This document shows, in pieces, positions 23,984-31,523 of a DNA stretch of 35,953 bases. Position 1 is the first letter of the stretch, and each line of letters opens with the position of its first letter. The DNA lies in NCBI RefSeq assembly GCF_003953935.1, contig NZ_RXLQ01000031.1, positions 1 to 35,953 on the forward strand, written 5' to 3'. The stretch is from Massilia atriviolacea. GTDB lineage: Bacteria; Pseudomonadota; Gammaproteobacteria; Burkholderiales; Burkholderiaceae_D. A program made the position numbers and the translations under genes. The notes under the pieces are model-generated. The model saw only the letters and a list, made by a program, of their open reading frames with translations, had not been told where the DNA came from and did not search any database.

Positions 23984-25393
23984 TCAGTCGCCGCCGCGCC
24001 AGCCGCCGTGAAAGCCGAACGGTATCCGGTGCGGCAGGCGCACCGTGGCGACGGGGCCGGCCGCCAGCTCGCCGGCGTCGATCACCAGCAGGTCGCTGCG
24101 GCCTTCCTTGGCGCGCCAGGCCACCGCCAGCAGCCAGCCGTCGCCCTCCGGCGCCTGCGCCGAACGCGCCACGAAGACCGGCTCGGAAATGACATCGCCG
24201 GCCGGCACTGTATATAGCTGGCGCGTGCCCGACGCAAAGTCGAAGCAGGCCAGCGAGTCGTACAGCACACTGTCCGCATCGCCCCTGACGCGCTGCTCGC
24301 TGTGGCAGCAGTAAAACCCCACGCGGTTGCGGCGCCCGCCAAATCGCTCGTCGATGCGCGGGAATTCCGCGGCCAGGTCGTCGAGGACGGTACGTTCGAA
24401 AGCGTCGCCAGCGCTCTCCAGGTCGAAGCTCCAGCGGCACAGGCGCGCCGCCATCCCGGCCGCATCGCCCGGGCTGCCGTCGGCATTCGGCATGCCCGGC
24501 GCGGTATCCGTCTCCATGACATAGGCCACGATGCGGCCGCCGTCGTCCCAGGCGTTCATCACATGGAATACGTGGCAGGCATCGCTCGAAAACCAGCGCA
24601 GCTTCTCCATGGATTGCCCGCGCACGCCGATGCCGACGTGGGTGCGCTTGTCCGCTTCCCATGCGAACAGGGGCAGTCCCTGCATGGCGCGCTCCACGCT
24701 GATGGTCAGCGGCGTGACCGGAAACAGCACGTGCCGTTCGGTCAGCATGAAGTCGTGCATCATGCTCGCGTAGGGCGCGCGGAAGGCGTCGCGTGTCGTG
24801 ACGCGGCAGTGCGCATCGAGCACGCCGTACTGGATGTTCGGTTCTCCCGGACTGTCCGGGGAATAGGAAAAGAAGTGCAGTTCGCCCGTGGCCGGATCGG
24901 CCTTGGGATGCGCGGTGAAGCGCCTGTCCACGGCGCCGCCGAAGTCCTGGTGTCCCCTGGACGCCAGCGTGTGCGGATCGATCTCGAACGGCTGGTGCGA
25001 TTCTTCCAGCGCGAACAGGCGCCGGCCGTGCCAGACCATGCTGGTATTGGCGGTGCCGCTGTTTTTGCCGTGCACCGCCGGATCGCTGGTGGCCGGGTTG
25101 CCGAAGGTGCCGAACAGCGCGCGGCCGGCGCTGTCTTCGAGCTGCCATTTCGGCGTGCGCGCCCAGCGGTTGGCATACGCTGCCTTGCCGTCGCCGAGGA
25201 AGAAGGCGTGCACCATGCCGTCGCCGGAGAACCAGTGATAGCGCTCGTCGCGCGGCGCGAAGCGGGGATTCGGTCCGACGCGGTACAGCGCGCCGCGCAG
25301 TTGGGGCGGCAGGGTGCCGTGCACCGGCAGCGTGTCGATGTCGCATTCGGTATCGAGGGGAGCGTAATTCCCCGTGAAAAAATGGCCTGGCAT
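23984..25393 (-). CDS. carotenoid oxygenase family protein (RPE65/CCD type)
   Basis: A 469-aa non-heme Fe(II) dioxygenase. Conserved elements are LRGALYRVGPNPRFAPRD, YHWFSGDGMVHAFFLGDGKA, FTAHPKADPATGELHFFSYS (first His region), MMHDFMLTERHVLFPV (second His), FHVMNAWDDGGRIV (third His), and a C-terminal FGFHGGW (fourth His). The family cleaves a double bond in carotenoids, apocarotenoids or stilbenes such as lignostilbene. The substrate is not evident and no carotenoid synthesis genes are in the window. ATG 25393 starts MPGHFFTGNYAPLDTE; the upstream extension overlaps the MerR gene and is not homologous. It follows merR by 16 nt and is presumably under its control. Confidence 0.9.
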   Translation of the reverse strand: MPGHFFTGNYAPLDTECDIDTLPVHGTLPPQLRGALYRVGPNPRFAPRDERYHWFSGDGMVHAFFLGDGKAAYANRWARTPKWQLEDSAGRALFGTFGNPATSDPAVHGKNSGTANTSMVWHGRRLFALEESHQPFEIDPHTLASRGHQDFGGAVDRRFTAHPKADPATGELHFFSYSPDSPGEPNIQYGVLDAHCRVTTRDAFRAPYASMMHDFMLTERHVLFPVTPLTISVERAMQGLPLFAWEADKRTHVGIGVRGQSMEKLRWFSSDACHVFHVMNAWDDGGRIVAYVMETDTAPGMPNADGSPGDAAGMAARLCRWSFDLESAGDAFERTVLDDLAAEFPRIDERFGGRRNRVGFYCCHSEQRVRGDADSVLYDSLACFDFASGTRQLYTVPAGDVISEPVFVARSAQAPEGDGWLLAVAWRAKEGRSDLLVIDAGELAAGPVATVRLPHRIPFGFHGGWRGGD

Positions 25394-25409
25394 GGTGATT
25401 CCCGGTGGT

Positions 25410-26417
25410 TTAAAGAGCTTGCATGGCGCCCTGCACGTAGGCGAGCAGCGGCGCATCGATGCCGGAGCCGGTGCGCAGTTCGCTCTCCTGCTCGAAGGCG
25501 TGGCGCAGCCTGGCCTGGAGCGCCGCATCGCCCGCCGCCTTGGCCAGCGACAGCGCCTGCCACTGGCGCGCCAGCGCTTGCACCTCGGGACTTGTGGCGG
25601 ACGTGCCGTCGTTAAGGTGATTGCGCAGGGCGCAGATGAGTGCGGGCCAGGCGTCGGTCTGGGCGACGTAGTGCCGGCGCAGCAGGGCCATCTCGGCCGG
25701 GCTGCAGTAGTTGGCGTAGATGGCCAGGCGCCGGTGCGCCATGGCGTGCGAAATGAACTGCATCGCGGCGCGATCGACGCCGCTCAGGGTATGCAGGGTG
25801 GGTTCGTTCCAGTTCATGGCGTAGAGCTTCATCAGCATGCCTTCGTCGCCGCCGGCGTCCTCCAGCAGGGTGGCGATCCAGCGCCGTGCGAGCGCGCCTG
25901 CTTGCGGGCTGTCGGGCGCCGCGCCGCCTGCCATCAGCGCGTGCAGCGTGGCGGTCAGCTCTGCGTTGGCGCTGCTCTGCCCGCGCCGCGTTTTCAGGGT
26001 CTGGAGTTCGGCGTCGGTGAAGTAGCGCGCGCCGGCGGCCATGCGTTCGAGCGCGGCCAGCCAGTTGTCCATCGACGGCTCATGGTGCTGGTCGAGCTGC
26101 GCCTGCAAATCGCGCAGCTGCCCGTGCAGGGCGGTCGCTTGCGCGATCTGGCGTTCGAGGGAGGCGATCTGCTGCGCCACCACGTGCGGCAGGCTGGCGC
26201 CGCCATCGGCCAGCATGGCCTGGATGTCCGTCAGCGGCAGGTCGAGGCGGCGCAGCGCCTGGATGCGATACAGCCGGGCCACGTCTGCGCTGTCGTACAG
26301 GCGGTAGCCCTTGTCCGAGCGGACCGAGGGTGTGAGCAGGGCGATGTCGTCGTAATGGCGCAGGGCGCGCACGCTCAAGCCGCTGCGCCTGGCCAGTTGT
26401 CCTATTTTCAGTAGCAT
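25410..26417 (-). CDS. MerR-family transcriptional regulator with large effector-binding region
   Basis: About 335 aa. The N-terminal winged helix-turn-helix reads LKIGQLARRSGLSVRALRHY, DIALLTPSVRSDKGYRLYD and DVARLYRIQALRRLDLPL, followed by a coiled-coil rich in Gln and Leu (VVAQQIASLERQIAQATALH). The ~220-residue C-terminal part is Ala-rich and helical (TipAS-like in general layout) rather than a metal-binding tail. MerR proteins bind and twist promoters with over-long spacers, and such a promoter lies just upstream of this gene. It probably regulates itself and the carotenoid oxygenase. ATG 26417 fits the conserved start. Confidence 0.88.
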   Translation of the reverse strand: MLLKIGQLARRSGLSVRALRHYDDIALLTPSVRSDKGYRLYDSADVARLYRIQALRRLDLPLTDIQAMLADGGASLPHVVAQQIASLERQIAQATALHGQLRDLQAQLDQHHEPSMDNWLAALERMAAGARYFTDAELQTLKTRRGQSSANAELTATLHALMAGGAAPDSPQAGALARRWIATLLEDAGGDEGMLMKLYAMNWNEPTLHTLSGVDRAAMQFISHAMAHRRLAIYANYCSPAEMALLRRHYVAQTDAWPALICALRNHLNDGTSATSPEVQALARQWQALSLAKAAGDAALQARLRHAFEQESELRTGSGIDAPLLAYVQGAMQAL

Positions 26418-26438
26418 GCCGGTTTCTCCATTTTCAAG

Positions 26439-26469
26439 ATGGTAAACCGTCACGTAGCGAGAGGGTCAA
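26439..26469 (-). promoter_or_regulatory. MerR-type promoter with 19-bp spacer
   Basis: On the minus strand TTGACC (26469-26464) and TACCAT (26444-26439) are 19 bp apart, the long spacing characteristic of MerR-activated promoters. The spacer carries an imperfect inverted repeat (GACCcTCtCG / CGtGAcGGTT, 7 of 10 positions). The merR ATG is 22 bp downstream, so autoregulation is likely. Confidence 0.7.
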
Positions 26470-26470
26470 G

Positions 26471-26500
26471 CGCCCCCGCGCCGCTACCTGCGCGGGGGCG
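26471..26500. terminator. strong GC hairpin after the peptidase gene
   Basis: Perfect 10-bp arms CGCCCCCGCG and CGCGGGGGCG enclose a 10-nt loop. It starts 13 nt after the end of the secreted peptidase gene and sits just upstream of the merR promoter (both minus strand). No T-tract is present, so it may act as an mRNA-stabilising or Rho-assisted end rather than a classical terminator. Confidence 0.5.
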
Positions 26501-26512
26501 ATGGCGCCTGGC

Positions 26513-27106
26513 TTAGGTCGGACCGTTGATGCTCATGCGCTGTGTGTGCGTCCAGCGGTGGTCGGACGCCGACACGGCGGAGTTGTAGGTGCGGTAGGTC
26601 TGGCCTTCACCGGGCCATGGGTCCATGATGTAGACGTGGTTGACGCCATTGGCCGTTTCGTAGCCGCGTCCCACCATGATGTGCCCACCGCCGTTGGTCC
26701 AACCGTAGCGCATCACGAACGGGCGATTGGCGTTGATGTCGGACACCACGCTGCTCCACGACGAGGCCACGCTGTAGGCGCCGTTGGCCACGCCCCAGGC
26801 CTTGAGGATGTTCTGCACGCTGCCGTTGGAGCCGTACATATTGTTCGGCTGGTTGGCCGGGCTGTTCCAGTTGAAGTAGGTGTTCCCGCAGGCGTAATTC
26901 AGGCCGAAGGCCCAGTTCACGATCTGGCACTGGCTCGGGGTCTTCTTGTAATAGTTCAGCACCGCCTTGCTCGACGCCGACCAGCACCACTGGCTGTGTT
27001 CCTGGGTGGTCAGCGGGACGCTGAGCGTGCGCCATTGGGCCATGGCCGCCGGCAGTGCCAGCAAGAGCGATACACCGACGACGATTTTTTTCACAGTTGT
27101 GTTCAT
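26513..27106 (-). CDS. secreted papain-like cysteine peptidase
   Basis: A 197-aa precursor. A signal peptide (MNTTVKKIVVGVSLLLALPA, cleavage near AMA-Q) is followed directly by a compact catalytic domain. QEHSQWCWSASSKAVLNYY has the oxyanion Gln and nucleophilic Cys in a WCW context, as in AvrRpt2/C70-type and C39-like peptidases. NGGGHIMVGRGY carries the catalytic His and VYIMDPWPGEG the third residue. Further cysteines (SQCQIV, NYACGN) may form a disulfide. The protein is exported by Sec; whether it is periplasmic or extracellular is unknown. Its start lies 33 nt after a gene for another secreted protein, forming a two-gene operon. Confidence 0.82.
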   Translation of the reverse strand: MNTTVKKIVVGVSLLLALPAAMAQWRTLSVPLTTQEHSQWCWSASSKAVLNYYKKTPSQCQIVNWAFGLNYACGNTYFNWNSPANQPNNMYGSNGSVQNILKAWGVANGAYSVASSWSSVVSDINANRPFVMRYGWTNGGGHIMVGRGYETANGVNHVYIMDPWPGEGQTYRTYNSAVSASDHRWTHTQRMSINGPT

Positions 27107-27139
27107 GTTTTCTCCTGATTCGTTCTGAGGGTGACGCGC

Positions 27140-27886
27140 TTACTTCGAAGCGTCCAGGTTTTGCTTGACCGCGCTGCGCAGCGGCTGCAGCAGCTCCGCT
27201 TCGTCCATCAGCGCTTCGCTGGCCTTGCCGTCCTTGACGGAGCGCTGCTGCATCAGCAGCGATTCGCGGGCCGAATGCAAAGGCGCATAGCGGGTGCGGC
27301 CGTCTTCGCGGCCGACTACTTCCAGCAGGTCGGACCGTGCCTGGTAGACGCGCACGAAGCGCACATTGCTTCGCTCGGCGTCGCCGTAGTAGCCCATCGA
27401 CGCATCCACATCCTTGGCCAGCACGGCGGCGCCATAGGCGACGGTTTCGTAGTTGCCGTTATTGAGTTCCAGCGTCGCCATGCCGATCGGGCGCTGGTTC
27501 AGCAGGATCACGAAGCGCCATTGGCCGGTGGCCTTGGCCATCTGTTTCAGGCTGCCGCGCCCCGCCAGCAGTTCGTTCGGATCGACGGTGTAGACCGGGA
27601 AGCCGTAGCCGACCCTGGCGTCCTTCAGGTCCTGCATGTCGCTGATGTCGAGCGGGAAGTCGACCGGTGCGCCGCTGGCGCCGCGCACTTGCGTCTGGTG
27701 CTGCACGAACTGGGCGAAATCGCGCTGGGCCGCCGCCAGCGCCGCTGCCGCCGCGCGCTTGGGCACCGCCTTGAAGGTACTGGTGCCATCCGATTGGGCC
27801 TGTGCCGGGGCGCCGGCGAGCGCCAGGCTGGCGCCGCACAGCAGGGCGGCGAGCATGGGACGGCATGAGAGCATTGTTGTTCGCAT
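27140..27886 (-). CDS. secreted hypothetical protein encoded with the cysteine peptidase
   Basis: A 248-aa precursor with a signal peptide (LAALLCGASLALAGAPAQAQ, cleavage after AQA). The mature part has an Ala-rich helical start (AAAAALAAAQRDF) and then an apparently globular region: FPLDISDMQDLKDARVGYG, VYTVDPNELLAG, WRFVILLNQRPIGMATLELN, RVYQARSDLLEVVG. I do not recognise the family. A strong GAGGAG site precedes ATG 27886. Shared operon and shared export with the papain-like peptidase suggest a partner, chaperone or inhibitor role; this is inference from position only. Confidence 0.7.
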   Translation of the reverse strand: MRTTMLSCRPMLAALLCGASLALAGAPAQAQSDGTSTFKAVPKRAAAAALAAAQRDFAQFVQHQTQVRGASGAPVDFPLDISDMQDLKDARVGYGFPVYTVDPNELLAGRGSLKQMAKATGQWRFVILLNQRPIGMATLELNNGNYETVAYGAAVLAKDVDASMGYYGDAERSNVRFVRVYQARSDLLEVVGREDGRTRYAPLHSARESLLMQQRSVKDGKASEALMDEAELLQPLRSAVKQNLDASK

Positions 27887-27920
27887 TATTGACTTCTCCT
27901 CACAAAGATTGGTACGAGAG

Positions 27921-27940
27921 CCCCGCCTGTCCAAGCGGGG
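27921..27940. other. hairpin between the dehydrogenase and secreted-protein genes
   Basis: CCCCGC and GCGGGG arms with an 8-nt loop lie in the 113-bp gap after the dehydrogenase stop codon. No T-tract follows, so a terminator role is uncertain. Confidence 0.35.
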
Positions 27941-27999
27941 TGGGTGCTGCGACAGCCATGACATGCACGCATGCCGGACATCCTGGTCAACGCGCGTGG

Positions 28000-29232
28000 T
28001 CAGTGCGTTGGAAAATCGAGGGAACGCTGCATCAAGTCGCCGATCATGTCGGCGGTGACGGCCGACAGGGTCCAGCCCAGATGCCCGTGCCCGGTGTTGT
28101 AGAAGACGCAGGGCGATTTGCCGCGCCCGACGCGCGGCAGCATGGTCGGCATCATCGGGCGCAGGCCGGCCCACGGAATCACGCTGCGCGTGTTCACGCC
28201 GGGGAAGCACTGGTGCACCGAGTCGATCAGCGGGCGAATCCGGTCGTCGCGGATATCGCGGTTGAAGCCATTGAATTCGGCGGTGCCGGCCACGCGGAAG
28301 CGGTCGGTCCCGAGGCGGCTGGTCACCAGTTTGGTGGCGTCGTCGAGCAGGCTGACGCTGGGCGCGGCGGCCTGGCTGGCGGCGTCGTTCAGGTTGACCG
28401 TGATCGAATAGCCTTTTACCGGGTAGATGTTGACCCGGTCGCCCAGGCTGGCGGCCAGCGCGCGGCTGGCGGTGCCGGCGCAGATGACGACGCCGTCGTA
28501 GGTTTCGGTCTGGGTGCGCTCGCCGTCGCCCACGGTCACGTGGGCCTGGCGGCCGTCGCTGCGCAGCGCGCCGATGCGCATGCCGTAGCGGCAGTCCACG
28601 CCGTTGCGGCGCGCGGCGGCGGCAAGGCCGGTGGTGAATTTGTGGATGTCGCCGGTGGCGTCGCTCTCGGTGAAGAAGCCGCCGTAGTAGTCGCCCGCCA
28701 GGGTCGGCTCGATGGCGCGCATGTCGCTGGGAGTGACCGCGCGCCGCGCCAGGCCGCCGGCGGCGAGCATCCTGCTGACCGTGGCGGCGTGGTCGAAGCC
28801 GGCCTTGTCGCGGTAGATGTGCAGGATGCCTTCGCGCTTGACGTCGAAGTCGATGCCTTCGGCCTCGGCCCACGCGAACAGGTGCTCGCGCGCGGCAATC
28901 GCCAGGCGCGCCGTCTCCACGGTGTTCCTGCGGTAGTGGGGAATGGCGGCGGCAAATTCGGCGAACCACGACAGCTTGTGCCAGCTCGGTTTGGGGTTGA
29001 CCAGCAGCGGCGCATCGCGCCGGAACATCCACTTGAGGCCCTTGAGCATGGTGGAGCGGTGGTTCCAGACTTCGGCGTTGGAGGCCGACAGCTGGCCGCC
29101 GTTGGCAAACGAGGTTTCCATCGCCGCGTAGCGGTGCTGTTCGAGCAGAGTGGTGGCAAAGCCACGTTTGGCAAGGGCGTACGCGGTCGTGACGCCGGTT
29201 ATCCCGCCGCCTATTACTGCTATGGTTTTCAT
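28000..29232 (-). CDS. FAD-dependent amino-acid dehydrogenase (DadA-like)
   Basis: A 410-aa DAO-superfamily flavoprotein. IAVIGGGITGVTTAYALAKR is the N-terminal FAD-binding motif. ETSFANGGQLSASNAEVWNH is typical of DadA (D-amino acid dehydrogenase small subunit). A C-terminal PWAGLRPMMPTMLP and FYNTGHGHLGWTLS complete the FAD fold. DadA-type enzymes oxidatively deaminate D-amino acids and pass electrons to the respiratory chain. The gene is preceded by a tandem glycine riboswitch, so glycine itself, or an amino acid handled together with it, may be the substrate; this is inference. ATG 29232 has an AGGAAG site. Confidence 0.88.
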   Translation of the reverse strand: MKTIAVIGGGITGVTTAYALAKRGFATTLLEQHRYAAMETSFANGGQLSASNAEVWNHRSTMLKGLKWMFRRDAPLLVNPKPSWHKLSWFAEFAAAIPHYRRNTVETARLAIAAREHLFAWAEAEGIDFDVKREGILHIYRDKAGFDHAATVSRMLAAGGLARRAVTPSDMRAIEPTLAGDYYGGFFTESDATGDIHKFTTGLAAAARRNGVDCRYGMRIGALRSDGRQAHVTVGDGERTQTETYDGVVICAGTASRALAASLGDRVNIYPVKGYSITVNLNDAASQAAAPSVSLLDDATKLVTSRLGTDRFRVAGTAEFNGFNRDIRDDRIRPLIDSVHQCFPGVNTRSVIPWAGLRPMMPTMLPRVGRGKSPCVFYNTGHGHLGWTLSAVTADMIGDLMQRSLDFPTH

Positions 29233-29255
29233 GTTTCTTCCTGGTCCGAAAACGT

Positions 29256-29301
29256 CAGATAGGGGAGTCCGCGCGCGGCTGCGCGTCGGATACCCCCTCT
29301 G
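29256..29301 (-). promoter_or_regulatory. long stem-loop between glycine riboswitch and dehydrogenase, candidate expression platform
   Basis: On the minus strand CAGAGGGG (just after aptamer 2) can pair with CCCCTATCTG (two-nt bulge). An inner stem TCCG...CGGA contains GCGC/GCGC. The structure is followed by ACG and four T residues (29252-29249), then the ribosome-binding site. It may act as a glycine-controlled terminator or fold that affects translation. Confidence 0.5.
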
Positions 29302-29495
29302 TGCTGGACCTGAGAGATTCGCCGCCAACGCGCGATGCGTGGACGGTTTGCTCCTTCGGTGCACCGGATGACGACGCCCGGTGGCTCTTCAGAGTTCAAA
29401 TGCCTTATCGGTCCCTGGGCCTGAGAGATTCCGGGGCGGTTGCTCCTTCGGCGCCGCCGATCCCATACCACTTGGTGACCGGCAGACTCTCCCGA
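29297..29495 (-). ncRNA. tandem glycine riboswitch (two aptamers)
   Basis: On the minus strand two copies of the glycine aptamer core follow one another. Aptamer 1 (about 29494-29417) has GGGAGAGTC, then GCCGAAGGAGCAA, then GAATCTCTCAGG. Aptamer 2 (about 29396-29300) has CTGAAGAGCC, then ACCGAAGGAGCAAA, then GAATCTCTCAGG. The GAAGGAGCAA and ATCTCTCAGG blocks are diagnostic of the family. The linker between aptamers is short (about 20 nt). The dehydrogenase ATG follows 65-70 nt after aptamer 2. Tandem glycine riboswitches usually switch on glycine-catabolic genes. Confidence 0.93.
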
Positions 29496-29529
29496 TAATG
29501 CCTTAGCATTGCGCTAAGTGCCCACTCGA

Positions 29530-29693
29530 AATCAGTGCGAGTTTTTGGCGAACAGAGCCGGATGCGATGCAAGGCGCACGCTGCGACGCAGTGCGCGCAC
29601 TGCCAGCAGCGGGCAACGCCGCAGCGCGCCGGCTATGGAAGCCAATAATCACATTGATCTACGAGCGGGTACTTCATATGCCTTGGGCATATG
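29530..29693. other. palindrome-rich intergenic segment between rtcR and the glycine riboswitch
   Basis: No gene is apparent between 29496 and 29772. The segment contains a perfect 16-bp palindrome GCAGTGCGCGCACTGC (29588-29603) inside a larger pair AGCCGG/CCGGCT. It also contains a perfect inverted repeat CATATGCC-ttg-GGCATATG (29675-29693). The AT-rich part around 29640-29760 could hold the promoter for the riboswitch transcript or the end of rtcR. I cannot assign a function. Confidence 0.4.
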
Positions 29694-29772
29694 TATGCAG
29701 AATACCGCAGGAATTATCGTCAATACAACCTATTTTATTGATAGCTGTTGTTTCCGAGACAATACCGGCACA

Positions 29773-31383
29773 TTACCGGCGGCTGCTCACCCCATCCCAG
29801 TCGAGTGCGAAGCGCGCCAGGAATTTCTTCAGGCGGTCGGCGTCGTTGGGTTTGCTTTTGGCGCTGCGCGAGACGGCGTACAGCTTGCGGCCGGCGTCCG
29901 ACAGGGTGCTCGACGCGCGGCATACCTTGACCACCGAGGCCAGTTGCATGGCGTCGAACAGGTCGAGGTCAGCGGCGGCTTCATCGCCCATCAGTTCGGC
30001 GAGGTCGACCTCGGCCGCGAGCGGCGCGCGCGTGTAGTGCTGCCAGAGTTTCTGCAGGCGGGCGACTTCGGCGCTGACGATGTTCTCCGATATGCCGCCG
30101 GCCTCGGCCAGGGTGGCCATGCGCGTGACCGAGGCCGACAGGTCGCGGAAGTTGCCGGCCCAGACCGCTTCGGGCGAGATCGCGAAACGCATGTAGCGCT
30201 CGCGCGCCTCCTTGTTGAAACGCACCATCTGCCCGTATTCCTGGCTGAACTGGTTGAGCAGGTAGACCAGGTTGGGCTCGATATCTTCCGGCCGGTCGAC
30301 CAGGCCGGGCAGGGCGTAGGTCCATAGATTGATACGGGCAAACAAGTCTTCGCGGAAGCGTCCGGCCACCACCTCGCTCGCCAGGTCGCGGTTGGTGCCG
30401 GCGATGAGCTGGAAATCGCTCTGCACTTCGCTGTCGCTGCCGACCGGATGAAAGCGCTTTTCTTCGATGGCCTTGAGCAGCATGGCCTGTTCGTCCGGGC
30501 CGAGTTCGCCGATTTCGTCAAGGAACAGCAAGCCCTTGTGGGCGCTGCGCAGCAGGCCGGGGCGCTCGGCGGCCGCGCCCGTGAACGATCCTTTGACGTG
30601 GCCGAACAGGGTCGAGGCGGCGCCGTCGCCGTGCAGGGTGGCGCAGTTGAGTTCGACAAACTTGCCGTCCAGCTGGTGCCGTGTCTTCTTCAGTTCGTAG
30701 ACGCGGCGCGCGAGGAAGGATTTGCCGGCGCCGGTCGGGCCCATCAGCAGCATCGGCGCGCGCGACTTGATTGCCACGCGCTCGATTTCGTCGATCATGG
30801 TGTTGAAGCTGGCGTTGCGCGTGGCAATGCCGGACTTGAGGAAGGCCACGCCTTCGGCTTGCTCGCGCGAAAAGCGCTGGGCGATCTGGTCGTAGCGCGA
30901 CAGGTCGAGGTCGATCAGTGCGTAGCTGCCCGGTTCGGTGCTGGACTGGCGCCGGGGCGGCGAGCTCTGCAGCAGGCGGCCGGGGAAGAAGCGCGCTTCG
31001 GTCATCAGGAACATGCAAATCTGCGCGACGTGGGTGCCGGTGGTGATGTGGATCCAGTAATCCTCGTTGTCCGGATCGAAGGGGTAGGTCTTGGCGAAGT
31101 CGAACAGGGCGCCGTAGACCTCGCCAAAATCCCAGGCGTCGCTAATGGGAATATCGTGCGGGACGACCGTGGTTTCGGGCGAGACGGCGGCGATGTCGGC
31201 AGTGACGGCGTCGACCAGCGAGCGGAATTTGCCGCCGTACAGCAGCTCGAAGCGGTGTACGGCGTAGTCCTCTTGCTGGGTGATGGCGATGCTGGGGCGC
31301 CACTTTTCCCAGCGGGCCGGCCCCTTGCCGCTGTCGAGCTGGGTGCCGATGAATCCGATGACCACGATGCGTTTCTTTTTCAT
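29773..31383 (-). CDS. rtcR: RtcR, sigma-54-dependent activator of the RNA repair operon
   Basis: A 536-aa bacterial enhancer-binding protein. The N-terminal ~180 residues form the RtcR-type CARF sensor domain (IVVIGFIGTQLDSGKG, YWIHITTGTHVAQICMFLMT). The AAA+ domain follows with Walker A GPTGAGKS, sigma-54 contact loop GSFTGA (most activators have GAFTGA), Walker B LLFLDEIGEL, and RFREDLFARINLW. The C-terminus should hold a helix-turn-helix. RtcR senses an RNA-derived ligand and drives rtcBA transcription with sigma-54. It is divergent from rsr, with a sigma-54 promoter and IHF-like site in the shared 195-bp gap. Confidence 0.95.
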   Translation of the reverse strand: MKKKRIVVIGFIGTQLDSGKGPARWEKWRPSIAITQQEDYAVHRFELLYGGKFRSLVDAVTADIAAVSPETTVVPHDIPISDAWDFGEVYGALFDFAKTYPFDPDNEDYWIHITTGTHVAQICMFLMTEARFFPGRLLQSSPPRRQSSTEPGSYALIDLDLSRYDQIAQRFSREQAEGVAFLKSGIATRNASFNTMIDEIERVAIKSRAPMLLMGPTGAGKSFLARRVYELKKTRHQLDGKFVELNCATLHGDGAASTLFGHVKGSFTGAAAERPGLLRSAHKGLLFLDEIGELGPDEQAMLLKAIEEKRFHPVGSDSEVQSDFQLIAGTNRDLASEVVAGRFREDLFARINLWTYALPGLVDRPEDIEPNLVYLLNQFSQEYGQMVRFNKEARERYMRFAISPEAVWAGNFRDLSASVTRMATLAEAGGISENIVSAEVARLQKLWQHYTRAPLAAEVDLAELMGDEAAADLDLFDAMQLASVVKVCRASSTLSDAGRKLYAVSRSAKSKPNDADRLKKFLARFALDWDGVSSRR

Positions 31384-31395
31384 ACTCGTATAAAA

Positions 31396-31494
31396 ATTTA
31401 TCTATTAGGATAATTTATCACGCAGTTGCCTGCTTGTCCATTTTCGCGCTGCCCGGCTTGGCGAATTGATCATCTTATTGAAATCAATGACTTA
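31396..31494 (+). promoter_or_regulatory. candidate RtcR upstream sites and IHF-binding site
   Basis: AATCAATGACTTA (31482-31494) matches the IHF consensus WATCAANNNNTTR exactly. It sits between the sigma-54 promoter and an AT-rich patch with ATTTATC direct repeats 17 bp apart (31396-31402, 31413-31419) and a TTATC/GATAA inverted repeat (31398-31413). A second inverted repeat ATTGAT/ATCAAT spans 31465-31488. IHF bending would bring upstream-bound RtcR to the promoter. The enhancer assignment is by position and symmetry only. Confidence 0.5.
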
Positions 31495-31523
31495 TATCTC
31501 GTTTGCGCAGGCTGGGCACGAGC

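Noticed and set aside
27887-29032. N-terminal extension of the secreted-protein reading frame up to 29032
   Set aside because: It overlaps the amino-acid dehydrogenase in another frame. The real start at 27886 has a strong ribosome-binding site and begins a signal peptide.
29521-29547. terminator on the plus strand (ACTCG/CGAGT stem followed by T residues)
   Set aside because: No plus-strand gene lies upstream for it to terminate, and the stem has only 5 bp.
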